The notes under the pieces are model-generated. The model was not told the origin of the DNA. It searched no databases and worked only from the letters and a program-made list of their open reading frames with translations. Below are positions 20,238 to 30,122 of a stretch of DNA of 64,000 nt, piece by piece; the first letter of the stretch is position 1; the number at the start of each line of letters is the position of its first letter. This stretch comes from Adiantum capillus-veneris (lineage: Eukaryota; Streptophyta; Polypodiopsida; Polypodiales; Pteridaceae), in contig CM043962.1 of assembly GCA_014529385.2 (NCBI GenBank), forward strand, positions 87,529,680 through 87,593,679, given 5' to 3'. A program made the position numbers and the translations under genes.

Positions 20238-20749
20238 TCAAGTAGATGCAGGCCAGCACATCTCTAGTCTTGATAGCTCATGACTCTGGAGAAGGGTCCA
20301 AAGCCTTCTCTGAAATAACAGTGGAGGCGACCCCGTATCTCGTACTACACTGTGCACTGACATATATAACGTGTCTCCGTCTCTCTGTGTATCCATATAG
20401 CTGGGTTGAATCACAAAACCATCCCCTGTGAGTTGGAGAAGATGCTCTCTATAGAAAGCCACCTTGGTACCGAACTCCTGTGTTGGCTCTATCCATGTCC
20501 TCCTGGTGTCCAATTGGGTCACGTCTTGGCGAATGAGTCTAGTAATCTCCACCCATGTAAGAGAGGCGATGGTGCATCAAGGGAGTACTCAAAGGGAGGC
20601 AAGTTGTCCATGCTGAAGCCATGTATCTGGAACCATGATGACATCTGTGCATACCAGCATGATGTGTCCCCATGTAAAGCTAATTGTCTGGAGGAGTTAC
20701 GGGGCAATCTAGCATATTTGTCTCTGGTAGTATCCCATAAGATGTGCAT
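20238..20749 (-). pseudogene. LINE ORF2 C-terminal region, decayed
   Basis: Two overlapping minus-strand frames carry segments matching the plus-strand LINE: DKYARLPRNSSRQLALHGDT, then RTWIEPTQEFGTKVAFYREH and GDGFVIQPSYMDT. At least one frameshift separates them. The CCHC end of the intact family members is not recognisable in one frame here. Confidence 0.8.
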
Positions 20750-21161
20750 AAAAAGGACTCATATGGTAAGCGCCTCTATCTCCATGGGGGGGCCGCGAAC
20801 TCCGCTCTAATGATCTCCTATGGCACGGAGGCCTTGGCTCTAATCAGCCGAAAGATCATAGATACCAAGGGCCTCTCCATACCTCTCTACCCATCTTGAG
20901 CCACAGAGGGTCCCCTAAACATGAACCCCATAGAGCATAGATGAAGCTACCAAGGTATCAAAGAACCAAAGCTTTGTTCGGGGTTCCTGAAATTGAACCT
21001 GCGAACACATCCTCCCAAGGCCGCATACGCTCTCTAGCCTTTGCTACTTTCTTCAAAGAAAACTTTGGCCCAGTGAAGACTATCCCAAGATAAGTGTATG
21101 CATCTATGTAATCCACAATCTCCTGACCATAAGTGACTGTAGGTGTTGATCTCCTGATCCA

Positions 21162-21503
21162 CTACAGTGTGGTGTTAAACACCATAACCTTGGTTTTACC
21201 AAGGTTTACACACAATCCACTATCCTCCGCAAAGCTATGTAATGCATCCAAGTGTCGCTGCATACCCTCCGGTGAGTAAAAGATCAACACAATATTATGA
21301 GCATATAACAACAATGGAATCCATGTCCCTGTCAGCTGGGCACCTCTCTCACCCTCTCTGTCAATGTAATCAAACACCTCATCTATAAACATACCAAATA
21401 GAGTAGAAGATAATGGACAGCCTTGTTTCACTCCAATAGTGAAGCGAACTGAATTAGATATCCCCTCTAGAGTGCGTACATGCTCCACCACTGATCTATA
21501 TAG
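21162..21503 (-). pseudogene. LINE reverse transcriptase fragment with destroyed active site
   Basis: The minus-strand frame carries IGVKQGCPLSSTLFGMFIDE and SPEGMQRHLDALHSFAEDSG, hallmark RT segments of this LINE family. The catalytic YADD of the relatives reads YAHN here, so the enzyme would be inactive. The frame's upstream side is cut by the MITE at 21504, and RT homology resumes at 21635. Confidence 0.85.
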
Positions 21504-21634
21504 CATAGTCACAGGGGACGCGTCACGAGGAGTGGGAACGAGGGACGAGGGATGGGGCTCAAATGGATTTTTAGTGTAAAAAAGAGGGTTGGACGGAAAA
21601 CTGGAGACGGGAAGCCCAAAAATGGGTGACTATG
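21504..21634. mobile_element. hAT-like MITE, second type (131 bp)
   Basis: It has perfect 9-bp terminal inverted repeats CATAGTCAC/GTGACTATG, with flanks CTATATAG (21496-21503) and TTGTATAG (21635-21642), a diverged 8-bp duplication. The uninterrupted LINE at 53870-53890 shows the empty site. The interior has GGGAACGAGGGACGAGG-like repeats, related in style but not in sequence to the GGAACGGG family. Confidence 0.8.
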
Positions 21635-22338
21635 TTGTATAGATCCATGATCCCTCAAATCAACTCAATGGACACTCCCATCTCCTGTAATCTGCGCATC
21701 AATCTAGGTCTGGGCATTATGTAAAAGTCTTTGTGGAAATCCACAAAAGTTACAATAAATCCGTCTCCCATGTGCCCTATCCTCCTCAATGATGGCTCTG
21801 AGTGTTAGAATATGGTCAAGAGTGGAGAACCCTCTCCTAAAACCACCGTGTCCCGCTGCTCGTATGCCCTCACTCTCTGCCCATCAACTCAATTGTTGCT
21901 CAAGGATAGATGCATACAACCGTGCCAATGTGTGTCCAATCATAATAGTACAGTAGTTTCCAAGCTCCGTAGGATCACCTGCCTTGAAGATAGGCACAAT
22001 AGTAGACAGTCTTCAAGTCTCAGGTAGACCATCACAGATGACACGATTAAAGAGAATTGCAAGAACCTCTGCCAGCATATCTTTAGCATGTATAAAGCAT
22101 AGTTACCCGGAACGCGGAACGGGAACGGCGACGGGATCCCCCGCGGAACGGGGGAGCGGGGAGGGGCCCGAAACGGGAACGACGCGGAACGGGAGGCATA
22201 AAAACACCCAAATAATGCAATTTCAAGCTCTTTGTCATTGAATAGAAGTAGTATCAGAGTCCTTTGACTCTTAACACTCACAAACACTTGATTTGAAGAC
22301 CATTCAATCTTACTATGGCAAACGTGTGTTATGTAGAC

Positions 22339-22560
22339 TTGAGAGCTTGAGAGGGGGAGAGAGGGAAGGGGGGAGAGACTCGAGAGAGAGCTTAAAGTTG
22401 AGAGAGAGAGGGAGGAAGCTTGAGAGAGAGGGAGGAAGCTTGAGAGAGAGGGGGAGAGCTTTTAGCCTTGTAGACTCCAGAGTCTAGACTTGAAAGCTTG
22501 AAAGAGGCTAGAGCTTGAGAGTCGAGACTCGAGAGGGTGGAGCTTTAGCTTTGGCCCTTG
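22339..22560 (+). repeat. GA-rich polypurine block inside the long MITE
   Basis: Irregular repeats of GAGAGAGAGGGAGGAAGCTT type, almost entirely purine on the plus strand. Confidence 0.8.
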
Positions 22561-22710
22561 AAAGCTTGTGTGCCTAGTGAACGTAAGGGGTGGGGGAAGG
22601 GACATTTAATAAGGGGAAGGCTCACAAGACAAATCACCTAAATCTGAAAATCTGCCCATTCCCAGCCGTTCCGGGCCGTTCCGAGCCTGCCGTACCGGTA
22701 CCAAAAGTCC

Positions 22711-22713
<3 letters not shown>

Positions 22714-22755
<42 letters not shown>
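22714..22755 (+). repeat. Poly-C run, 42 nt
   Basis: An uninterrupted C tract. Its true length is uncertain because such tracts are error-prone in sequencing. Confidence 0.75.
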
Positions 22756-22810
22756 TGGAACGCCGTTCCGGCGTTCCCCGCCCATGGGATGGCGTTCCCC
22801 GGTAACTCTG

Positions 22811-22930
22811 GTAAAGTGCTCTACTACTAGACCATCATGATCATCTGCCCTCTTGGTCCTCATCCTGTCAATGGCCGTCTTTACAATCTCAGTGATATAA
22901 AGAAGGTACTCATAGATGGGCATGGCTCAG
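22811..22930 (-). pseudogene. LINE ORF2 fragment just upstream of RT
   Basis: The minus strand matches the segment around the IDRMRTGKA residues of the plus-strand LINE (53340-53430). It is bounded by the long MITE on the left and the LTR array on the right. Its last five bases, CTCAG, are the array's target duplication. Confidence 0.75.
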
Positions 22931-24156
22931 TGTCACGTGACACATCCAACCCTATGTATCCGTGGACAAGCTACAGCATAACAGGGTTCAATCAGTCCAA
23001 TCAGTCTAGATTAGAAGTGATCTGGCACTTTTGTGAGTCTATTCGTAGACCGTGCATGCCCAGTCACTTAGTGTAGATGCATATCCTCTGGTTGCACACA
23101 GCATGATCATCAGTATTCCCATCATAATCCTTCAGGGGAATTTTCCAGTGCATTTAGCCTACTTTACCTATTTTTGACATTTTTCACGTATTATTTTTAA
23201 GTGACTTTTGTTGGAAAGTAGGTAGGGCAATTTTGCTAAGTTTGTATATAAGCAAACTAGAGCTAGCACTAAATGGCAGAAGAGGCAATAGGAGCCAAGC
23301 TCAGCAGGCAACTTCTCCAACAAGACCCTTGGTGGTTTTCCTCCAAGCAAGAAGCAAGAACCATCGCCATAGACCTTCCCTCACCTAGCATCTTCAGTCA
23401 GCACCATAGACGTTTTTGCATCAGCAAGTCCTCACCAGAAGATCCCAACAGATAGCGTTTTTGCATCAGCATCCTCGCCAGCAGAAAACCTCAGCCTAGC
23501 GTTTTTGGGAACTTCAGCCTCTAGCGTTTTTGGTCCCAATTTCAGCACTTTGCAGATTCAGCATGCAGCGTTTTTCATCATTAAAGACCGTCAAGATCAG
23601 CCCCTAAAGAAGTAGTAGATTCAGCCCGGAAAGACCTCAGTTTTCAGCCTTAAGAAACCTCAGTTTTCAGCCCTAAACCTGCAGATTTTCAACGTCAAAG
23701 ACCCACCGAAAACAGCCCCCAAATCAGCGTTTTATGACTAGTCACAGATTTCAGCCCATAGCGTTTTTGGACAGCAGTAGAAACATTGCAAATTTCAACC
23801 CTTAGGTCGACTTCATCATCACCGTCGTCGTCGTCACCATAGCCTAGACTTGCATACGTCTCATGCATACCATTTGTACCAGCTTGTGCAATCATAAGTA
23901 GACCACTCTCACCGACGAGAGTGAGGCCTTCGGAGGAGGGTTTTACAACGTCTCTGGTGTCGTATCTCTCTTCTCTCTCTGTCTCTCAGTCTCATACACT
24001 TGCACGCACAGTGTCCATTCACTTTGTTTGTGATCATAGCATTCTCTCATTAAGAACGGAAGGCTCTACCTTCCATAAGAACAAAGGGAACCTTGAGCAC
24101 AGTTCGGAGCACTCATCTTGAGCAAAGCACAAACATTCATTCCGCTGCACCTAGCA
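22931..24156 (+). repeat. LTR 1 of the array (1226 bp)
   Basis: Starts TGTCACGTGACACATCC and ends CACCTAGCA. TATATAAG lies at 23245-23252. Several copies of an AGCGTTTTTG motif lie at 23410-23770. Confidence 0.92.
23245..23252 (+). promoter_or_regulatory. TATA box in array LTR
   Basis: TATATAAG about 315 bp into the LTR. It is repeated at 26148-26155 and 29055-29062 in the other LTRs. Confidence 0.5.
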
Positions 24157-24157
24157 T

Positions 24158-24169
24158 TGGTTTGCAAGC
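24158..24169 (+). other. Putative primer binding site
   Basis: TGGTTTGCAAGC starts one base after the LTR and begins with the expected TGG. The same site recurs at 27065-27076. Confidence 0.5.
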
Positions 24170-24408
24170 AAAAGAAAACCTCAAGAACCTCAAGACCCTC
24201 AACCACCCAAGAACCCAAGACCCTCAAGAACCCAAGTTCCTCGTGAGCTTAAGACCACAAGGACCCACGACTTCAGAATGGTCATCACTCGAAGCGGAAT
24301 GGATACTTCGCTTTGAGGTGATAAGCATGAGAGAGGCGAAGAAGAATTTTCCCCACCAGGAGGTTTTTCTGACCTTCCCCATCTACGACAAGGATTGCAC
24401 TAACTCCT

Positions 24409-24651
24409 ATGGAGGCCTTGGAGCTGATGTTTATGGAAAGGAATTTAGAACGCGAAGCAAGAAATGCAGAAAGAATGGCAGAAATGGAACGCAGACACGC
24501 AGAAAGAAAAGCAGAAATGGATCGCATGCACGCAAAAGACAAAGCAAAAAGAGAAGCAGAAAGAAAGGCAAGACAAGAACAGAGAGACCGACACATGCAG
24601 GAGTTCTTGCGACTCTTGTCACACATACCGGCACAAATGCAAGAGATTTAG
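24409..24651 (+). CDS. Small charged coiled-coil ORF of the array element
   Basis: 80 codons from ATG 24409, almost entirely Glu/Arg/Lys/Ala/Met with heptad-like spacing (ERNLEREARNAERMAEMERR...), so probably one long helix. It ends at TAG 24649-24651, and the same frame stays open beyond the stop into the next ORF. An identical copy lies at 27316-27558. It could be a reduced gag-like oligomerisation segment, but there is no capsid or zinc-knuckle motif. The 199-codon frame overlapping it looks like a shadow. Confidence 0.45.
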   Translation: MEALELMFMERNLEREARNAERMAEMERRHAERKAEMDRMHAKDKAKREAERKARQEQRDRHMQEFLRLLSHIPAQMQEI

Positions 24652-24654
24652 GAG

Positions 24655-25383
24655 ACGGAGACTCTCTCAGTCTCTTCTTCTCCAAAGCATGACACACAGG
24701 ATTTGCATGATTATGAGAAGCATGATGAATTGAATGACAATGATTTGCATGATGATTTGATTGACCATGATAAGCATGATGATTTGGATGATAATGATGA
24801 GCATGATGATTTGGATGTTAATGATAAGCATGATGATTTGCATGATCAAGATGTGATTTCTCACGAGCATGATGATTTGCATGATCAAGATGTGATTTCT
24901 CACAAGCATGATGAGTTGCATGAAGATGACGTGATTGTTCACAAGGATGATGAGTTAGTTGATGCTTTTTCTAGCGAAGCTAACCTCGTTGCAGATTCGA
25001 TCAATCACGAAGGATCGATCTTTGCTCTCGAGCCGAGGTCTAAAGAACCCCCTCAGGAAGAACCGATCTTGGCTCTCGAGCCTAGGTCCAAAGAACCCTC
25101 ACAGGAAGTACTATGTGTTCGCATGATTAGTACGGACGCATTGTACGAGTGTTTCATTCGTGATCGTTTCCTGTATTTTAGTCAGCGTCTTTATGTGATC
25201 CCTTTTACTGGGCAAGACATATTATACGTTGAGCACGTTTCACTCATGAATGAGCACAAATGTATGCGGATTGTTCATGAAAAGCTGAAAAGTATGCATT
25301 CAAGGAAGTCACATTCTCTGTCTCTTCCTTGGCATGACACATTTGTAGAAAGCGCCATTTCCGTTACGAATTGCCACAATTGA
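24655..25383 (+). CDS. His/Asp-repeat protein with a conserved C-terminal domain, unknown function
   Basis: The frame continues directly from the preceding ORF's TAG; no clear ATG start exists near its beginning. The first ~85 residues are a low-complexity repeat of H-D-D-L/H-D units (CATGATGATTTG-type DNA), including two 42-bp units. The remainder is a normal-looking domain (EVLCVRMISTDALYECFIRD, RFLYFSQRLYVIPF). A diverged copy at 48842-49279 keeps many of these residues despite base changes, e.g. CFIRDGFLYFRHRLYVFPF, which suggests it once encoded protein. The His/Asp repeat could bind metal, a guess. An identical copy lies at 27562-28290. Confidence 0.5.
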   Translation, partial: TETLSVSSSPKHDTQDLHDYEKHDELNDNDLHDDLIDHDKHDDLDDNDEHDDLDVNDKHDDLHDQDVISHEHDDLHDQDVISHKHDELHEDDVIVHKDDELVDAFSSEANLVADSINHEGSIFALEPRSKEPPQEEPILALEPRSKEPSQEVLCVRMISTDALYECFIRDRFLYFSQRLYVIPFTGQDILYVEHVSLMNEHKCMRIVHEKLKSMHSRKSHSLSLPWHDTFVESAISVTNCHN

Positions 25384-25823
25384 TTGCTCTAGATCATAAG
25401 AGAAAGATTCGTTCTCATTGTTTGCGTGTATGTGGTGAACGGTTTGGCACACCGTCTATTTGTTCATCTACATTGCATGCACAGTCTTTGAGGAAGACAA
25501 GATTTTTTCCAATCACTTTACATGGAATAGGTATGTTCATGGTTTTGTGTTGGAAATGGTTTCAGGAATTTTCAGCCATGGAGATTCTTGAAGGAGAAAG
25601 AAGCATGACTCTAGATGAAGTAGAAGCATTGAAGGAGCCACAGAAGACTTTGTGTCGCATTCGGCGCGGCCCAAAGAAGCAAGCATTGCAGACCTTTATG
25701 AAGTTCAAGTACCGCACGACCCACACATCAGAGTGGGCCGGCGAAGAGTCCCTTCTAGGATTCCGGATGCTATTGGCGATCTCCCTCGACGCCATACAGT
25801 TCGGTACCAGTACCTCACTTTGA
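25371..25823 (+). CDS. Second conserved ORF of the array element, -1 frame overlap
   Basis: Open in the -1 frame relative to the preceding ORF and overlapping its end by about 35 nt; no ATG at its start (TTG). The N-terminal part (IRSHCLRVCGERFGTPS, then FPITLHGIGMFMVLCWKWFQEF) recurs in the diverged copy at 49285-49470 as IRSHFLRVFGERFGTPS and FPATLHGMGMFMILCWKWFQEF, so it was probably protein-coding. I recognise no family. The ORF ends at the polypurine tract before the LTR. An identical copy lies at 28278-28730. Confidence 0.45.
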   Translation: MPQLIALDHKRKIRSHCLRVCGERFGTPSICSSTLHAQSLRKTRFFPITLHGIGMFMVLCWKWFQEFSAMEILEGERSMTLDEVEALKEPQKTLCRIRRGPKKQALQTFMKFKYRTTHTSEWAGEESLLGFRMLLAISLDAIQFGTSTSL

Positions 25824-25834
25824 AAAGGAGGGGA
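25822..25834 (+). other. Polypurine tract of array element
   Basis: GAAAAGGAGGGGA directly before the TG of the middle LTR; repeated at 28729-28741. Confidence 0.8.
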
Positions 25835-27063
25835 TGTCACGTGACACATCCAACCCTATGTGTCCGTGGACAAGCTACAGCATAACAGGGTTCAGCCAGT
25901 CTAGTCAATCTAGATTAGAAGTGATCTGGCACTTTTGTGAGTCTATTAGTAGACCGTGCATGCCCAGTCACTTAGTGTAGATGCATATCCTCTGGTTGCA
26001 CACACCATGATCATCAGTATTCCCATCAGAATCCTTCAGGGGAATTTCCAGTGCATTTAGCCTATTTAAACTATTTTTGACATTTTTCACTTATTATTTT
26101 TAAGTGACTTTTGTTGGAAAGTAGATAGGGCAATTTTGCAAAGTTTGTATATAAGCAAACTAGAGCTAGCACTAAATGGTAGAAGAGGCAACAGGAGCCA
26201 AGCTCAACAGGCAACTTCTCCAACAAGACCCTTCGTGGTTTTCCTCTAAGCAAGAAGCAAGAACCATCGCCATAGACCTTCCCTCACCTAGCGTTTTCAG
26301 TCAGCACCATAGCCTGGCGTTTTTGCATCAGCAGGTTCTCGCCAGAAGATCCCAGCAGATAGCGTTTTTGCATCAGCATCCTCGCCAACAGAAAACCTCA
26401 GCCTAGCGTTTTTGGGAACTTCAGCCTCTAGCGTTTTTGGTCCCAATTTCAGCCCTTTGCAGATTCAGCATGCAGCGTTTTTCATCATTAAAGACCGTCA
26501 AGATCAGCCCCTAAAGAAGTAGTAGATTCAGCCCGGAAAGACCTCAGTTTTCAGCCTTAAGAAACCTCAGTTTTCAGCCCTAAACCTGCAGATTTTCAAC
26601 GTCAAAGACCCACCGAAAACAGCCCCCAAATCAGCGTTTTATGACTAGTCACAGATTTCAGCCCATAGCGTTTTTGGACAGCAGTAGAAACATTGCAAAT
26701 TTCAACCCTTAGGTCGACTTCATCATCACCGTCGTCGTCGTCACCATAGCCTAGACTTGCATACGTCTCATGCATACCATTTGTACCAGCTTGTGCAATC
26801 ATAAGTAGACCACTCTCACCGACGAGAGTGAGGCCTTCGGAGGAGGGTTTTACAACGTCTCTGGTGTCGTATCTCTCTTCTCTCTCTGTCTCTCAGTCTC
26901 ATACACTTGCACGCACAGTGTCCATTCACTTTGTTTGTGATCATAGCATTCTCTCATTAAGAACGGAAGGCTCTACCTTCCATAAGAACAAAGGGAACCT
27001 TGAGCACAGTTCGGAGCACTCATCTTGAGCAAAGCACAAACATTCATTCCGCTGCACCTAGCA
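25835..27063 (+). repeat. LTR 2 of the array (1229 bp), hybrid
   Basis: Up to position 26454 every diagnostic base I compared matches LTR 3 (for example ATGTGTCCG, the longer CATAGCCTGGCG, and CAGCCCTTTG). From 26555 on, every diagnostic base matches LTR 1 (CCTTAAG, TTTTCAACG, TTTATGACTAGTCACAG). The switch therefore lies within about 100 bp. Confidence 0.92.
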
Positions 27064-27315
27064 TTGGTTTGCAAGCAAAAGAAAACCTCAAGAACCTCAA
27101 GACCCTCAACCACCCAAGAACCCAAGACCCTCAAGAACCCAAGTTCCTCGTGAGCTTAAGACCACAAGGACCCACGACTTCAGAATGGTCATCACTCGAA
27201 GCGGAATGGATACTTCGCTTTGAGGTGATAAGCATGAGAGAGGCGAAGAAGAATTTTCCCCACCAGGAGGTTTTTCTGACCTTCCCCATCTACGACAAGG
27301 ATTGCACTAACTCCT

Positions 27316-28730
27316 ATGGAGGCCTTGGAGCTGATGTTTATGGAAAGGAATTTAGAACGCGAAGCAAGAAATGCAGAAAGAATGGCAGAAATGGAACGCA
27401 GACACGCAGAAAGAAAAGCAGAAATGGATCGCATGCACGCAAAAGACAAAGCAAAAAGAGAAGCAGAAAGAAAGGCAAGACAAGAACAGAGAGACCGACA
27501 CATGCAGGAGTTCTTGCGACTCTTGTCACACATACCGGCACAAATGCAAGAGATTTAGGAGACGGAGACTCTCTCAGTCTCTTCTTCTCCAAAGCATGAC
27601 ACACAGGATTTGCATGATTATGAGAAGCATGATGAATTGAATGACAATGATTTGCATGATGATTTGATTGACCATGATAAGCATGATGATTTGGATGATA
27701 ATGATGAGCATGATGATTTGGATGTTAATGATAAGCATGATGATTTGCATGATCAAGATGTGATTTCTCACGAGCATGATGATTTGCATGATCAAGATGT
27801 GATTTCTCACAAGCATGATGAGTTGCATGAAGATGACGTGATTGTTCACAAGGATGATGAGTTAGTTGATGCTTTTTCTAGCGAAGCTAACCTCGTTGCA
27901 GATTCGATCAATCACGAAGGATCGATCTTTGCTCTCGAGCCGAGGTCTAAAGAACCCCCTCAGGAAGAACCGATCTTGGCTCTCGAGCCTAGGTCCAAAG
28001 AACCCTCACAGGAAGTACTATGTGTTCGCATGATTAGTACGGACGCATTGTACGAGTGTTTCATTCGTGATCGTTTCCTGTATTTTAGTCAGCGTCTTTA
28101 TGTGATCCCTTTTACTGGGCAAGACATATTATACGTTGAGCACGTTTCACTCATGAATGAGCACAAATGTATGCGGATTGTTCATGAAAAGCTGAAAAGT
28201 ATGCATTCAAGGAAGTCACATTCTCTGTCTCTTCCTTGGCATGACACATTTGTAGAAAGCGCCATTTCCGTTACGAATTGCCACAATTGATTGCTCTAGA
28301 TCATAAGAGAAAGATTCGTTCTCATTGTTTGCGTGTATGTGGTGAACGGTTTGGCACACCGTCTATTTGTTCATCTACATTGCATGCACAGTCTTTGAGG
28401 AAGACAAGATTTTTTCCAATCACTTTACATGGAATAGGTATGTTCATGGTTTTGTGTTGGAAATGGTTTCAGGAATTTTCAGCCATGGAGATTCTTGAAG
28501 GAGAAAGAAGCATGACTCTAGATGAAGTAGAAGCATTGAAGGAGCCACAGAAGACTTTGTGTCGCATTCGGCGCGGCCCAAAGAAGCAAGCATTGCAGAC
28601 CTTTATGAAGTTCAAGTACCGCACGACCCACACATCAGAGTGGGCCGGCGAAGAGTCCCTTCTAGGATTCCGGATGCTATTGGCGATCTCCCTCGACGCC
28701 ATACAGTTCGGTACCAGTACCTCACTTTGA
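27316..28730 (+). CDS. Second copy of the array element's three ORFs
   Basis: Repeats the three frames described at 24409-25823, with coiled coil 27316-27558, His/Asp protein 27562-28290 and -1 overlapping ORF 28278-28730. I saw no difference from the first copy by eye, as expected if it arose by recent unequal crossing-over. Confidence 0.5.
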
Positions 28731-28741
28731 AAAGGAGGGGA

Positions 28742-29959
28742 TGTCACGTGACACATCCAACCCTATGTGTCCGTGGACAAGCTACAGCATAACAGGGTTC
28801 AGCCAGTCTAGTCAATCTAGATTAGAAGTGATCTGGCACTTTTGTGAGTCTATTAGTAGACCGTGCATGCCCAGTCACTTAGTGTAGATGCATATCCTCT
28901 GGTTGCACACACCATGATCATCAGTATTCCCATCAGAATCCTTCAGGGGAATTTCCAGTGCATTTAGCCTATTTAAACTATTTTTGACATTTTTCACTTA
29001 TTATTTTTAAGTGACTTTTGTTGGAAAGTAGATAGGGCAATTTTGCAAAGTTTGTATATAAGCAAACTAGAGCTAGCACTAAATGGTAGAAGAGGCAACA
29101 GGAGCCAAGCTCAACAGGCAACTTCTCCAACAAGACCCTTCGTGGTTTTCCTCTAAGCAAGAAGCAAGAACCATCGCCATAGACCTTCCCTCACCTAGCG
29201 TTTTCAGTCAGCACCATAGCCTGGCGTTTTTGCATCAGCAGGTTCTCGCCAGAAGATCCCAGCAGATAGCGTTTTTGCATCAGCATCCTCGCCAACAGAA
29301 AACCTCAGCCTAGCGTTTTTGGGAACTTCAGCCTCTAGCGTTTTTGGTCCCAATTTCAGCCCTTTGCAGATTCAGCATGCAGCGTTTTTCATCATTAAAG
29401 ACCGTCAAGATCAGCCCCTAAAGAAGTAGTAGATTCAGCCCGGAAAGACCTCAGTTTTCAGCTTAAGAAACCTCAATTTTCAGCCCTAAACCTGCAGATT
29501 TTCAGCGTCAAAGACCCACTGAAAACAGCCCCCAAATCAGCATTTTTGGACTAGTCGCAGATTTCAGCCCATAGCGTTTTTGGACAGCAGTAGAAAGATT
29601 GCAGATTTCAGCCCTTAGGTCGACTTCGTCATCACCGTCGTCGTCGTCAACATAGCCTAGACTTGCATAAGTCTCATGCATACCATTTGTACCAGATTGT
29701 GCAATCATAAGTAGACCACTCTCGCCGACGAGAGTGAGGCCTTCGGAGGAGGGTTTTACAACGTCTCTGGTGTCGTATCTCTCTTCTCTCAATCTCATAC
29801 ATTTGCACGCACAGTGTCCATTCACTTTGTTTGTGATCATAGCATTCTCTTATTAAGAACGGAAGGCTCTAACTTCCATAAGAACAAAGGGAACCTTGAG
29901 CATAGTTCGGAGCACTCATCTTGAGCAAAGCGCAAACATTCATTCCGCTGCACCTAACA
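28742..29959 (+). repeat. LTR 3 of the array (1218 bp)
   Basis: Starts TGTCACGTGACACATCC and ends CACCTAACA, directly followed by the CTCAG duplication. Its right half carries private changes, such as TTTTTGGACTAGTCGCAG and an 8-bp shorter CTCTC run. Confidence 0.92.
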
Positions 29960-30122
29960 CTCAGGAGGATCAAAAAGGGGTGTCTTTCGAGGGACCGTAT
30001 ATAAGGATGTTGCATACTGACCCCACACATCAGGAGAAGTAATCACTGGGGGAGGGGAGTGCTCATGAAAGAAACGCCATGCCTCTCCTAAGTCTCTAAT
30101 CAAGAACAACTGGTATAAGTAT
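29960..30122 (-). pseudogene. LINE ORF2 fragment between endonuclease and RT
   Basis: The minus strand matches 53150-53290 of the plus-strand LINE (around SREAWRLFHEDS). The match ends abruptly near 30122. Confidence 0.75.

Larger units (their letters stand above)
22098..22810. mobile_element. hAT-like MITE, GGAACGGG family, long copy 2 (713 bp)
   Basis: The left end is CATAGTTACC and the right end GGTAACTCTG (9/10 inverted match). Both arms carry GGAACG repeats in opposite orientation. Flanks GTATAAAG (22090-22097) and GTAAAG (22811-22816) read as an 8-bp duplication with a 2-bp loss; the plus-strand LINE near 53416 shows the empty site. The longer interior holds a purine-rich block (22339-22560) and a 42-nt poly-C run (22714-22755). 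Confidence 0.8.
22931..29959 (+). mobile_element. Tandem array of a non-autonomous LTR element: LTR-internal-LTR-internal-LTR
   Basis: Three LTRs (22931-24156, 25835-27063, 28742-29959) alternate with two near-identical ~1.68-kb internal regions. The whole array is flanked by one 5-bp duplication CTCAG (22926-22930 and 29960-29964), so a single element inserted and later grew. The middle LTR matches the third LTR in its left part and the first in its right part, as expected from unequal crossing-over. No RT or integrase is encoded. Confidence 0.93.

Noticed and set aside
22590-22923. Proline-run and glycine-run ORFs on both strands
   Set aside because: They come from the poly-C tract inside the MITE; the minus-strand end is a genuine LINE remnant but the rest is not coding.
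24093-24692. 199-codon plus-strand ORF in the array element (also 27000-27599)
   Set aside because: It starts inside the LTR, overlaps the coiled-coil ORF in another frame and becomes Arg/Lys/Ser-rich only because of the repeat composition there; the coiled-coil frame is continuous with the next ORF and preferred.
24667-24942. Ile/Met-rich membrane-like protein on the minus strand (also 27574-27849)
   Set aside because: Antisense shadow of the CATGATGATTTG repeat.
25355-25385. Canonical -1 frameshift heptamer in the ORF overlap
   Set aside because: The sequence near the overlap (ATTTCCG or ATTTCCA) does not fit the X-XXY-YYZ pattern; the overlap is reported without claiming a slippery site.
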